Positions 1 to 9,328 of a DNA stretch of 64,000 nucleotides are shown one piece after another. The notes beneath the pieces are model-generated. The model did not search any database. It was given only the letters and a program-made list of their open reading frames with translations, and was not told where the DNA came from. The position numbers and the translations under genes were made by a program. Location of the stretch: the NCBI GenBank assembly GCA_030765065.1, contig CM060975.1:259665816-259729815 (forward strand). The letters are read 5' to 3'. The first letter of the stretch is position 1; each line of letters begins with the position of its first letter. The DNA comes from Deroplatys truncata (taxonomy: Eukaryota; Arthropoda; Insecta; Mantodea; Mantidae).

Positions 1-15
1 TTTAGATCAACTGGC

Positions 16-217
16 ATTTCTCTTCCTGGCTGCAGCGCATTCCAAATAAGGTTACGCGTGCAGAGACTAGATTTCTCTTCCTGGCTGCACCGCGTTCATA
101 CAAGGTTACACGTGCCAAGACGAGATTTCTCTTTCTGAATGCAACGACTTGCATATAAGGTCATGCGCCTTTACTTTGTTAAGCTAGATTCATTTCCTTG
201 TTGCAATGTATATAAAG
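16..217 (+). repeat. Four diverged ~55-bp tandem repeats, the last carrying a TATA box
   Basis: Units start near 16, 71, 125 and 192 and share a TTTCTCTTCCTGGCTGCA-like core followed by a TATA-like stretch at the same place: CAAATAAGG, CATACAAGG, CATATAAGG and finally TATATAAAG. The array looks like duplicated promoter units of which only the last keeps a good TATA box. The function is inferred from the layout. Confidence 0.65.
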
Positions 218-286
218 CTTGCACTGTCTTTGTAAGATTATGACTTTGAAGGGGAATAGGAACAGATGGGAACAGGAATAAATAAG
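209..286 (+). promoter_or_regulatory. Rightward promoter with TATA box and short leader exon
   Basis: TATATAAAG lies at 209-217. About 70 bases further on is a strong 5' splice site, AATAAG|GTAAGC, with the intron starting at 287. No rightward gene follows for 2.5 kb, because the neighbouring genes are on the minus strand. If functional, this would be a leader exon spliced to distant rightward genes, many of which have an acceptor just before their start codon. The TATA box and donor are seen; the use of this leader by the late genes is inferred. Confidence 0.5.
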
Positions 287-354
287 GTAAGCTATGAGTT
301 TAACAGATATATTTTATAAGATGTACATTTGTTAGAATAAGCAAACAATATTTT

Positions 355-690
355 CTTTTACATATTAATAAGTACATTATCTTTGAGGCAAAGATTTATA
401 TCTTTTTACATATTAATGGTTTGACCATACACAACAAAAACAATTAATGTTTGTTTTACATATTAATAAGTACAATATCTTTGAGTACATATAGTTAGCT
501 AAGCAAAATTTATATTTTAATAAGTACAAATAATGGTTTAGAGCATACACAATGAATATTTTTTTCTTACATATTAATAAGTACAATACCTTTGAGTACA
601 TAAAGCAAAACTTTATATTTTTTTACATATTAATAAGTACAAATAATGGTTTAGAGCATATACAACAAAACCAATTATCTTTTGCGTAAA
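355..690. repeat. Degenerate tandem duplication of the 3' end of the leftmost gene
   Basis: The motif TTACATATTAATAAGTACAA recurs near 357, 456, 570 and 622, with weaker forms near 402 and 512. Between the motifs are copies of AATGGTTTAGAGCATA(T/C)ACAA near 414, 532 and 646. The copy at 646 lies inside the coding end of the minus-strand gene, so the array seems to have grown by duplicating the last ~15 codons and downstream sequence of that gene. Otherwise the stretch is AT-rich and non-coding. Confidence 0.6.
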
Positions 691-1689
691 GCATTTCGTC
701 AATAAATGAATCTTCATATTTAATGACTTTTCTATGTTTAAAAGCTCTATAGTGTTCTTCTCTGTAACACAAAAGGTGGCATCGTTTGTTAGTGTCGATA
801 GGATAATAAAAGGCTTTAATTTCAATAGGAAAATCTATAGGAAGTATTTGTTCAATTGAAAGATTGAATTCGTATGCGTTAAAAATTATATACATAAAAT
901 TATTATAATGTGTGTCTGCATGCAAAAAATTTAATTTTGCGTTTTCAAATAAAATGTTCGATGCTAAACCTTTTAATGAAGGAGGGCTCTTAATACAGAT
1001 TTTGCAATTGCAAGTATTTGTGTTACTACAGTGAAACAGGTTTTTATATTTTTGTAAGGTGGTGCTTGGGTTTGACCCCCATCCATTTAACTTTGCTATG
1101 GGATCACAAAGATACTGCATAGAAAACAGATCGTTGTGAAATGAACCAAACATTACACGTTTTTGAAAGTCAAACCTAAAACTTCTAAAAAGAAAATACA
1201 TGAAATCCACCCAATTGTTTTGCAAGGTTACAGGTTCTTTGGTATGAACGTAGGTTACCTTAATTATAAACTCATGTGTTTCGCATTCCACTTTCCAAAA
1301 TAAAGATTTTGTAGGCAAATAAAATAGACTACATTTTTTTGAATGGCTAAATATAAAATTAACGTTATTGGTAACGTAATTAGCATTTGGACATAACATG
1401 AATCTTAACATCTCTTCTTCCTTCTGATTTTTGTTTATAGCAACATATAAGCAAATACATTTAGGTTCTATGTCCACTATTCCGGCCATATAGCACGCAA
1501 ATGTGCCTCCCAGAGCACAGCAAATATTTTCTTTCGATAGCCAATGCATAATCCAAACAATAGTAGACCAGTATTCTGGAAAACGGACAGGTACAAACTC
1601 TTCAAAAAGGTTTTGAAACCAGTTTCTTTTTGTAGTAAATTATATCTGTTTGTTAATTCCCTTGTAGAACTAAAGATGAAAGTATCCAT
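623..1689 (-). pseudogene. Conserved Polinton protein with nucleotidyltransferase-like N-terminal signature, frameshifted
   Basis: The main frame runs from 1549 to 623. The preceding codons are in another frame, from an ATG at 1689 that directly follows a splice acceptor (GCATTTTATAG|ATGG). The frames meet near 1510, where a one-base indel separates the N-terminal ~60 codons from a segment reading LGGTFACYMAGIVD. The hydrophobic-GG(T/S) motif followed by a would-be acidic strand resembles the start of a nucleotidyltransferase fold, but the expected D-x-D position reads CIC here. The C-terminal half has a cysteine cluster (CNCKICIKSPPSLKGLAS) and a final WFCCICSKPLF, both familiar from an uncharacterised protein widespread in animal Polintons. 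Family membership is good; biochemical function is unknown. Full length would be about 355 residues. Confidence 0.7.
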
Positions 1690-1718
1690 CTATAAAATGC
1701 AAAAATAAAAATAAATTA

Positions 1719-2141
1719 CTAAAATTTTCCCGTACTGCCAAACCCATTGTTACCCCTATAGGTAACACTTAATTTTTTAACATATTTTATTTTTGGTATA
1801 CATATTTTTTCACATATCAATTGAGCAATTTTTTGATTTTTAAGAATATGTTGTTTTTTATTTGAGTTGTTTAACATTAATACACAAATTTCCCCTGTAA
1901 AATCTCTATCTATACACCCTCCTCTTATTCATAAAACTAAAAGCGCTAAGCTAGACTTTTCAGCAATGCGAAGATAAGTGTCTTTTGGGGGTGTTGCAGA
2001 AATTCCTGTTGGGATCATTGCGGTTTGCAGAGGTTGTATTTCATGCGCTTTAGGTGAAAAAATGTCTAAACCAACGGATTCTTCAGTGCATCTTACGGGT
2101 CTCTTAATATTAGATCTAAGTAACCTGATCTGAAGGGTCAT
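1719..2141 (-). pseudogene. dut: dUTPase with one in-frame stop
   Basis: Trimeric dUTPases hydrolyse dUTP to dUMP and PPi and keep uracil out of newly made DNA. The frame starts at an ATG directly after a splice acceptor (CTATCTTTTCAG|ATGACC). The five family motifs can be followed in order: SVGLDIFSP (motif 1), IPTGI (motif 2), EKSSLAL (motif 3), GGCIDRDFTGE (motif 4) and RGNNGFGSTGK (motif 5) just before the stop at 1719. A TGA at 1929-1931 interrupts the frame between motifs 3 and 4, and the frame resumes without a shift. Total length of about 140 codons is normal for the family. The nonsense codon makes this a broken copy unless read through. Confidence 0.88.
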
Positions 2142-2162
2142 CTGAAAAGATAGAGAGAACTT

Positions 2163-2471
2163 TTAGTTCCTCTGAAATAAAATATCATAACCGTTATTAG
2201 ACGTAAACCCTAAAAATAAAAACGTTAACGAAAGTTTTTCATTATTAATATCATCAATGTCGGTTTCCTTAAACACGTTGGTATATTTTCTCGGAAGAAA
2301 GACCTCCAATGGATTTTCAGAGCTTTTCTGAAGTTTAATAGATATTGAGGGTCCATATTTGGTGGTGACTTTTGTAGCTCCGATCACTTTATATGGAACA
2401 TTCATTAATAGATCCCTAATTTGCATCAATTTAATATTCTTTTCTTGATTAAATCTTGTAAGGAAATCCAT
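2163..2471 (-). CDS. Small conserved Polinton protein, candidate OB-fold ssDNA-binding protein
   Basis: The 102-codon frame is intact. The start at 2471 is preferred over an upstream ATG at 2498 because a splice acceptor (CTTCTTTACAG|A) ends at 2473, directly before the ATG at 2471. The protein has alternating hydrophobic strands with the segments NVPYKVIGATKVTTKYGPSI and VFLPRKYTNVF, which I recognise as a short protein found beside PolB in insect Polintons. Its size, beta-rich pattern and position next to dUTPase and polymerase fit an OB-fold DNA-binding protein, but no catalytic or binding residue proves this. It is the first gene of the leftward unit. Confidence 0.55.
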   Translation of the reverse strand: MDFLTRFNQEKNIKLMQIRDLLMNVPYKVIGATKVTTKYGPSISIKLQKSSENPLEVFLPRKYTNVFKETDIDDINNEKLSLTFLFLGFTSNNGYDILFQRN

Positions 2472-2472
2472 T

Positions 2473-2558
2473 CTGTAAAGAAGATAAGTATGCACCAATA
2501 ACTATTTGAAATAGTTTTAGGTTTCTTTAAGAATAATAAATAGAGTAAAATAATTTAC
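2473..2558 (-). other. Leader intron of the leftward transcription unit
   Basis: On the minus strand the leader ends CAACAAG|GTAAAT (donor at 2558-2557) and the nearest acceptor TTCTTTACAG ends at 2473, giving an 86-bp AT-rich intron. Two further acceptors, directly before the ATGs at 2141 and 1689, could be joined to the same donor, so one leader may serve three genes. Splice signals are seen; usage is inferred. Confidence 0.55.
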
Positions 2559-2604
2559 CTTGTTGATGATTGCTGCAGCGTCTAGGAGTAAACTGATGTT
2601 TCAA

Positions 2605-2735
2605 TGCAATGTATGGCCTCTTTATATACAGATGCACATTGCATCAGCACAAGGACGACAAGTGAAAGTTGCATTTTTAAACTGCATCTATTAGGTATAT
2701 AAGATGGGAGAGACAACCTCGGCCACCAACAGTTC
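2605..2735. promoter_or_regulatory. Divergent (bidirectional) promoter with two TATA boxes
   Basis: TATATAAAG on the minus strand (2628-2620) points to the leftward dUTPase unit. TATATAAG on the plus strand (2696-2703) points to PolB. The boxes are about 70 bp apart and each is preceded by TGCATCT a few bases upstream on its own strand. Both sides are followed by a short leader and a GTAAA/GTAAG splice donor. This fits coordinated expression of replication genes. Confidence 0.7.
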
Positions 2736-2783
2736 CACGTTAATCCCTGCTGCTGTTAAATCTGCTACCGCACGACAGAAAAT

Positions 2784-2864
2784 GTAAGTAACACAAAGTT
2801 ATCAGGCTTTGGAAATTCAATTAGCTTTTACGCACGCTTATATTATTTTGGTCTGTTCTTTTAG
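2784..2864 (+). other. 5' leader intron of PolB
   Basis: The donor AAAAT|GTAAGT starts at 2784. The acceptor TCTGTTCTTTTAG ends at 2864, one base before the ATG at 2866. The 81-bp length is typical of insect short introns. This start is preferred over the in-frame ATG at 2809, which lies inside the intron. Confidence 0.6.
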
Positions 2865-2865
2865 C

Positions 2866-5800
2866 ATGGAAAATATTAACGTCCTAAATGAAATACGTAG
2901 AGAGTATAAAAGGTTCAACGCTCACGGGAGGCATTACGATATTCAGATAAATCCTGCTTCCAAAAATGAAAATCCTATCCTCTACTTTAGAAATAGCATG
3001 CAAGCTGTATTGGATATTGTTTTAGATGGTACGAAACCCAGTGATATGGTGGGTCTGTCAATAAGCAACTCTGTGAATGTACAAGATAAACCGATAGGAC
3101 TAAGCTTCCGTAGAAGCGATCAGGTATCTTTGGATGTTTTAATGGCTGTTATAGAGAAAGTATGCCAATCTAACGCTAATTCTTATGCCACAAATACTTT
3201 ATCCATAAAAGTAGATCACGTTGAAATGCCTTTAGGACATGGTAGAATCAAAACAAAAGGTAGACATTTATCCGCATTGACGCACATAAAAAGGTCCATC
3301 GTTAGAATTAAAAGCAGAACAAAATGCTTAGCTCATGCTCTATTGGTAGCTATAGCACATTTCGATAGAGGCCCAAATTACATCAGTTATAGAAAAGGTC
3401 GAAAAATTTTATTCCAAAGTCGATGAGATTCTAAACGCCGCAAATGTTGATCTAAGCAATGGTGGAGGAATAGCAGAATTGCAAAAATTTCAGGACCATC
3501 TTTCCGAATACAGAATCTTAGTTTATGAAGGATTGCGTTGCGAAAATATAATATATGATGGGAACACAAATTCATAAAAACGTTTAAATCTCCTGTATGA
3601 TGCACAGGAAAAACACTATAATGTGATTGTAAGTCTCACGGGTGCCATGTCTAAAGAATATGTTTGCGAAGGATGCAATAAGGGAATGAGTTACGATGGA
3701 GCAAAGACGCATAGATGCAATTATCGATGCTCCGGATGTAATTCACTTCCGCCCTGCATTTTTGAAGGAAACTACATATACTGTAATAAATGCAATAGGT
3801 ACTTTAGAAGCCTAAGCTGCATGAATAATCATGTGCAGAATTAAATTGGCACTCAAATAATTTGCGAATGGAAGCGGCATTGTTTAATTTGTAGTCAACG
3901 GTTAAAGCCAAATCATCAGTGCTATATGTCATATTGTAGAAGCTGTAAAAGTAACGAGATGCCAGGCCACTTTTGCTATATGCCAACGCTTAGCGCAAAA
4001 AAACCATCATCGGAAAAGGTCTTATTCGTATTTTACGACATAGAATGTACTCAAAACACGCAAATAGGAGACAATACATATCTTCATATTCCAAATTTAC
4101 TCTGCTTAGAACACTATTGTTTTCTTTGCGAAAAAAACAAGGATATGACCGAAGGGTGCAGTCAGTGTGGAAAGCGTAGGCATTCATTTTGGGGCAATGG
4201 CTGCATCAAACAATTTATGGAATATTTGCGCCAAAATAGACCTTTATGTGAAAGGATAATTGCAATTGCACATAATGCCAGAGCCTACGATCTCATGTTC
4301 ATCTTAGATTATGCAATAAAACAGGGATGGGTACCGGATTTAGTAATGAATGGTGCTAAAATTTTATCCATGAAAATGGAACACATAACCTTTCTGGATA
4401 GTTTGAACTTTTTACCCATGAAATTGAGAAGTTTACCGAAAGCTTTTGCAATAGATTGTGTGACAAAAGGCCACTTTCCGCATTACTTTAATACTCCTAA
4501 AAATATGAACTATGTAGGTTGTTATCCCGACCCCGTTCATTACGGCATCGATTACATGATGCAAGACGAACGCAGAGAATTTTTCGAATGGTACGAGAAG
4601 GAAAAAGATGGCATTTTTGATTTTAGAAAAGAGATTGAAGCCTACTGCATGGCAAATGTTGGAGTGTTGAGAGAAGCGTGTTCTATATTTAGAAATACTT
4701 TCCTAGACATCGGAAGTATTGACGTATTTCAAGAATCTATTACGATAACTTCGGCATGCAACAAAGTATTTAGAAAAAAATATTTGAAACCGAAAACTAT
4801 AGGACTTATTCCTTGTGGAGGTTATAGGAAAGCCGATAAACAATCCATAAAAGCTCTCATGTGGCTTAGGTATGAAGAAATTAAAAGGGGGATTTGCATT
4901 AAACATGCAGGTAATGGTAGAGAGGTGAGAATACCCGAATTACCTAACTTCAAATTAGATGGTTTTTGTGAGGAGACGAGAGAGGTGTTTGAATTCATGA
5001 GGTGTTACCACCATGGCCACGTGTGTCTTACTAATAGAGATGTGCCCGTCGTAGACACGCGAACAGAGACGCTTGCAGATAGATACGAGCTCACCATGAG
5101 TCGAATAGATAAAATTGTGTCGGCAGGTTACGTCTGTCACGTCATGTGGGAGTGTGAATTTGAGGACATTCTGAAACAACATCCGGCTCTACACAACGAT
5201 CCCTTTGTGAAAAATGTTCCACTCATTCTTAGGGATTCCCTCTACGGAGGTAGAACGGAAGCATTGAAAACCTATTGCAAAGCCGACGAAAAAACTCGCA
5301 TTAAGTATTACGACGTGATGTCTCTGTATCCTTATATATGTAAATATTTTAAGTTTCCCGTAGGTCATCCCATAATTCACATTGGCGAAGATTGCGCCAA
5401 TATTACCGAAATGCTTAAAAAAGAGGGGGTTATAAAATGTAGAGTTTCGGCAAAAAATAGAAGTCTTTATCATCCCGTCTTGCCCTTTAGATGCCGACAA
5501 AAGTTAATATTTGGTCTGTGTTACATCTGTGCGAAGGAGGAAAATGACGGTGAATGTAGTCACGACGGGGAACTAATTGGTACTTGGATCGTAGACGAGG
5601 TACGAAAAGCCGTTGAAATGGGTTACGAAGTGAGAGAAAGTTTTGAATTTTACGAATATAAAATGGAACAGTATGATAAAAATGAAAATAAAGGAGGTCT
5701 CTTTGTAGATTACATTAATAGTTTTTTAAAATTAAAAGCAGAGGCCAGCGGGTATCCCTCTTGGGTTAAGAGCGATGAGGATAAGGAGAAATACGTTCGA

Positions 5801-6619
5801 AGCTTTTTTCAGAGCGAAGGAATTCTTTTGGATAAGTCGAAAATTAGAAAAAATCCAGGTGCAAGGTCTCTAGCAAAATTGTGTCTAAACAGTTTTTGGG
5901 GAAAGCTCACCGAACAAAGCAATCGGCCGCGCACGAAAATGATTAGGGAGCCCGCGGAATTGTTTACGTTCCTGACCACGCCCGGCATCGAGGTGCAGAA
6001 CCTAATGTTTGCGAGCGACGAGATAGTCTGGCTCTCGTGGAAATATGCCGAAGAGGTCGAGTGCCCTCCACTGGCACACACCAATGAAGTGTTAGGAGCC
6101 TACGTTACCGCAGGTGCAAGGCTTAAGCTATACACCTACCTAGAGGCACTGAATAGGGACATATTATACACAGATACGGATTCGATACTGTTTACGGTTA
6201 GGGAAGGCGAGAAGTGTAGCGTCGAATGCGGCGATAACCTGGGAGACATGACGGATGAGCTAGCGGACTATGGAACGGATTCCTACATTTCAGAATTTGT
6301 ATCCGGAGGCCCAAAAAATTACGCGTATAAAATACGCCTACCAAATGGTGATTTCAAAGCTGTTTGTAAAGTGAGAGGGATAACATTGAATTACGCTTCT
6401 TTACAGTTGGTTAATTTTGATTCAATAAAAGATTTAATTCTTGGAGAAAACGTGGATCGAAACATTGAAGTTAGAACGGAAAAGAAAATAAAGCGCAAAA
6501 GATCCCATGGCGTGTATATCGTCTCCGAACCGGAAGATAAAATCTATAGAATTTGTTTTCACAAGAGAAGAAGAATTTCTAACGATTCCATCCCTTTCGG
6601 ATATATAAAGCCTGACTGA
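2866..6619 (+). pseudogene. POLB: Protein-primed family B DNA polymerase (Polinton PolB), broken
   Basis: This enzyme replicates the linear element using a terminal protein as primer. The N-terminal part (2866 to about 3390) is in one frame; a frameshift at about 3350-3395 moves to the frame used from there on, which is cut by TAA at 3575-3577 and TAA at 3842-3844. The open part from 3926 (897 codons) contains, counted from its first Met: ExoI FYDIE (D38, E40), ExoII HNARAYD (N117, D122), ExoIII YCMANV (Y240, but N244 where Asp is expected), Pol motif A YYDVMSLYP (D463), motif B LCLNSFWGK (N655) and motif C YTDTDS (D750, D752). Cys-rich pairs lie upstream of ExoI (3650-3960). All polymerase motifs are intact. 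The gene follows a TATA promoter and a leader intron. The Asn in ExoIII would impair proofreading. Confidence 0.95.
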
Positions 6620-6710
6620 ACGAGCCGCCTCCTCTCATTATGGATTCCGAGGTGGAACGAGCAGTATCCAAGTACGTGGAAAACCGAAGAAGGCAGAGAG
6701 GCTTAAAATA

Positions 6711-7250
6711 TTGTACGAACGAGGAGATAGCACTCATAGCGAAAAATCGGCCGTGCCAAAGTTAAAACACGTAAAATATCATGTAGTTGTGCCGGAGTTT
6801 GAGAACCAGAAAGGAGAGCCAAAACTAGTAATATTAGACGATCTCTTAAACTCTGCATATTCCAGAGAGGTGTGCGACCTGTTCACGAAGGGAAGTCATC
6901 ATAGAAACATAAGCGTAATTTTAATCACTCAAAATTTGTTTCATCAAGGCAGGTATTGCAGAGACATCTCGTTGAACGCTAAATACATTGTGGTTTTTAA
7001 AAACGTAAGAGATAAAAATCAAGTGGCTCATCTAGCCAGACAAATATACCCCGAAAATTGGAAATCGCTTTTCGAGGCGTATCTGGATGCTACGGAAAAG
7101 CCTCACGGCTATATGCTTTTCGATCTGTGCCAGGAGACCGATAGCAGATTACGATTTAGAACCAACATCTTTCCATCGGAGCTCCCTGTCGTAGCATATC
7201 AGCATGAGCAAGCGGATAAGATCCAACTATCACATGCTGCACGTGCTTAA
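6711..7250 (+). pseudogene. ATP: FtsK/HerA-type packaging ATPase, N-terminal half missing
   Basis: The ATPase would drive genome packaging into the capsid. The frame holds the C-terminal half of the Polinton ATPase: Walker B LVILDDLL, then SVILITQNLFHQ with the sensor-like Gln/Asn, and a conserved tail (RDISLNAKYIVVFKNVRD, PHGYMLFDL). The Walker A P-loop and about 100 residues before it are absent. Only ~90 bases separate it from the PolB stop, so the 5' part was deleted. The frame is open upstream to about 6621 without an ATG, and a 41-codon ORF in another frame (6640-6765) overlaps it. Without a P-loop the product cannot bind ATP normally. The 3' end overlaps the next gene by 47 bases. Confidence 0.85.
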
Positions 7251-7530
7251 AAGCGCCAAGCCTAAGCTTAGGAAAGCCATTTTGGAGAAGTCCGACAAAG
7301 AGTTAGTGTTGACTATTGCAGAATGCGCTCTAAATGTTCTAAGGGGCAATTGTAATTTAAGCAAATGCATCATTCGCAATCTAGGAAGATATAAAAATAG
7401 TCTGAGGCGAGTGGTGGATAAATCTCTAAAGGTTAACAATAAGAGAAGGTTTTTAATTCAAAAGGGAGGTTTTTTGATTCCTCTGCTGACTGCCGTACTG
7501 ACCGGACTTTCGTCTCTAATACAGCGTTAG
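7204..7530 (+). CDS. pX-like small basic virion protein with hydrophobic C-terminus
   Basis: The 108-codon intact frame begins MSKRIRSNYH inside the end of the ATPase frame. It is rich in Lys and Arg, and ends in IQKGGFLIPLLTAVL followed by a hydrophobic run. This basic domain plus GGFL hydrophobic tail is a recurrent small protein of Polintons and adintoviruses and resembles the adenovirus core-protein precursor pX in layout. It probably binds packaged DNA or membranes. The gene overlap and position behind the ATPase fit a late virion gene. Identity rests on composition and the tail motif, not on full alignment. Confidence 0.6.
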   Translation: MSKRIRSNYHMLHVLKSAKPKLRKAILEKSDKELVLTIAECALNVLRGNCNLSKCIIRNLGRYKNSLRRVVDKSLKVNNKRRFLIQKGGFLIPLLTAVLTGLSSLIQR

Positions 7531-8279
7531 ATACTGCAAAAATCATTTTTAGTTTCTCAGCGTTACATAGACACCCACTGCTTGAAGAAAAAGGCGACGT
7601 CGAAGAAGAAGAAGCGGAGAAAAAAGGATGCGTACGAGGAGCTGATCAAATTTAAATCCAGTGGCCGCCGCCGCCGACCGTATCTACCGCCGCAACCGCT
7701 GCCGCCGTCGCCACTACCACCTCATCGAACCTCCCCTTCTCCTCGGGTCAAAAAGAGGCTCGTCTTCCCTCCGGAAACAGTCTACGAGAAGCAGGAAGAA
7801 GAAGAAGAACAAGAAGAAGAGTTGACGAAGAACAAGTAAGACCTCTGCCATTGCCGGCCCACGAGAAAAAAGAAGTAGAACAGTTTACAAATAGAAGCTT
7901 TGGGTACATAGCAGGTCCTTACCTAGCTCCAAATTTGCACACTCCTAGGGCAACGGATACCGTATTCGGCATTTACAAGGATAGGGACGGCAACTTTAAA
8001 ATTGGCGATTCCATTATTCGTATAGAAGACAACGATTTGTATGTAAAGGATAGGTATTTTAGGGGAACTCTGGGTCTCTGGGAATTGCTCACTAGGAAGA
8101 AGGTAGATCTCTCGAAAGTCACCTCTTCGGACAAGAGTAAATACAGACAAATTCTTCTTTTAACCAACGGCCACCTGCAGAATAACGAAGCCTTTAATCA
8201 GATAAAATCGAACAGAGGTAGCAAATATAAAGAAATAATTGCCGAGTTGTTTCAGTCCAAGACGTGGATGGATTATTAG
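7531..8279 (+). pseudogene. Conserved Polinton protein upstream of integrase, frameshifted
   Basis: The first part (open from 7531 to a stop at 7837-7839) codes for a Lys-rich head, a proline-rich middle and an acidic Glu run. The second part (frame of 7851-8279) codes for the conserved region with RSFGYIAGPYLAP, DTVFGIYKDRDGNFKIGD and YFRGTLGLWELLT. The frames overlap in the acidic tract, so an indel near 7815-7836 split one gene. No ATG precedes the first part; a splice acceptor (TTTAGTTTCTCAG, ending 7560) may supply the start by splicing, or the start is lost. The second half is a familiar but uncharacterised protein usually placed next to the integrase or virion genes in insect Polintons. 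Function unknown. Confidence 0.65.
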
Positions 8280-8281
8280 CA

Positions 8282-9328
8282 ATGAATAAGAAGTATTTTT
8301 ACGATCCCGAACAACCTTCGGCTTTTTCCACCGTGCAGAAACTTGCATCTCTTACGGGAAATAGACGTAAAACGGAGGATTGGCTTCTCCAACAAGATGC
8401 CTACACTTTACACAAACCTGCGAGGAGAAAATTTCAGAGGAACCACTACACGGTGAATAACGTTAACGATGTGTGGGAAGTCGACTTGGCCGATTTTAAA
8501 AGCATTAGAAAGTATAACGATGGAGTTCAGTATCTCCTAACGTGTGTAGATTGTTTTTCCAGATTTGTACGTGTAAAACCCATAAGATCAAAATCTAGTA
8601 CTGAAACTGCAAAGGCCTTTGAAGCATTCTTAGATTCCGTTCCTCTAGCAGTCAGATCCGACAGAGGAAAAGAATTTTTAGGATCTGCATTTCAGAAGCT
8701 TTTAAAAGAGAAGAACATCGAACATCAAGTTTGCAGAAACCCCGATGTAAAGTGCGCCATGGTCGAGAGATTTAATCGTACCATTAAGTCTAAAATATAC
8801 AAGTATTTTACATACAGGAACTCGTACAGATATATAGACGATCTCGATAAATTTGTTCGCGCATATAATCGCACCATCCATTCGTCAATAGGAGTGGCTC
8901 CAACCGAAGTAAATGAGAAAAACGTGTTACAAATATGGAAAAGGCTAGAGAGAAAACGAGATAGCATTAAACCCAGACCCGTCAAGTTCGCCGAAGGACA
9001 AACCGTGAGAATAAGCAAAGAAAAGATGAAATTTGCCAAAGGCTACGAAAAAAATTTCTCAACGGAGATTTTCAAAGTTGTAAAGGTTATAAAACGTTCG
9101 CCGCAACCCGTGTACGAACTACACGATCTGAACGGAACTCCCATAGAAGGTCAATTTTACAGTTACGAACTAACTCCGGTAAAAATTAACAAATCCACTT
9201 TGTATAAAATAGATAAAATACTAAAAACTAGGATGAGGAATGGCAGAACGCAGCATCTCGTCCGCTGGAAAGGATATGGTCCCGACTTTGGCAGCTGGAT
9301 CGATGCATCATGGATGAGTTTTACGTAA
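8282..9328 (+). CDS. INT: Retroviral-type integrase with C-terminal chromodomain
   Basis: The integrase inserts the element into the host genome. The 348-codon frame is intact from the ATG at 8282, four bases after the previous gene. The catalytic triad is visible: D68 in WEVDLADF, D127 in VRSDRGKEF and E162 in MVERFNRTIK. An SH3-like region follows at about 235-300, and a chromodomain at about 308-346 (YKIDKILKTR ... HLVRWKGYG). The chromodomain probably reads histone marks to direct integration. A leading Zn finger is not evident, as in many Polinton integrases. It overlaps the next gene by 19 bases. It is the best preserved enzyme of the element; nothing seen rules out activity. Confidence 0.95.
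   Translation: MNKKYFYDPEQPSAFSTVQKLASLTGNRRKTEDWLLQQDAYTLHKPARRKFQRNHYTVNNVNDVWEVDLADFKSIRKYNDGVQYLLTCVDCFSRFVRVKPIRSKSSTETAKAFEAFLDSVPLAVRSDRGKEFLGSAFQKLLKEKNIEHQVCRNPDVKCAMVERFNRTIKSKIYKYFTYRNSYRYIDDLDKFVRAYNRTIHSSIGVAPTEVNEKNVLQIWKRLERKRDSIKPRPVKFAEGQTVRISKEKMKFAKGYEKNFSTEIFKVVKVIKRSPQPVYELHDLNGTPIEGQFYSYELTPVKINKSTLYKIDKILKTRMRNGRTQHLVRWKGYGPDFGSWIDASWMSFT

Noticed and set aside
1-300. Left terminal inverted repeat of the Polinton
   Set aside because: No inverse match to this sequence was found around 13.0-13.5 kb, so it is treated as promoter DNA.
613-825. Minus-strand 70-codon ORF in another frame of the leftmost gene
   Set aside because: It is a shadow of the conserved frame and carries none of its motifs.
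6640-6765. 41-codon ORF between PolB and ATPase as a separate gene
   Set aside because: It has an ATG but overlaps the conserved ATPase frame and shows no motif; it probably arose by the deletion.
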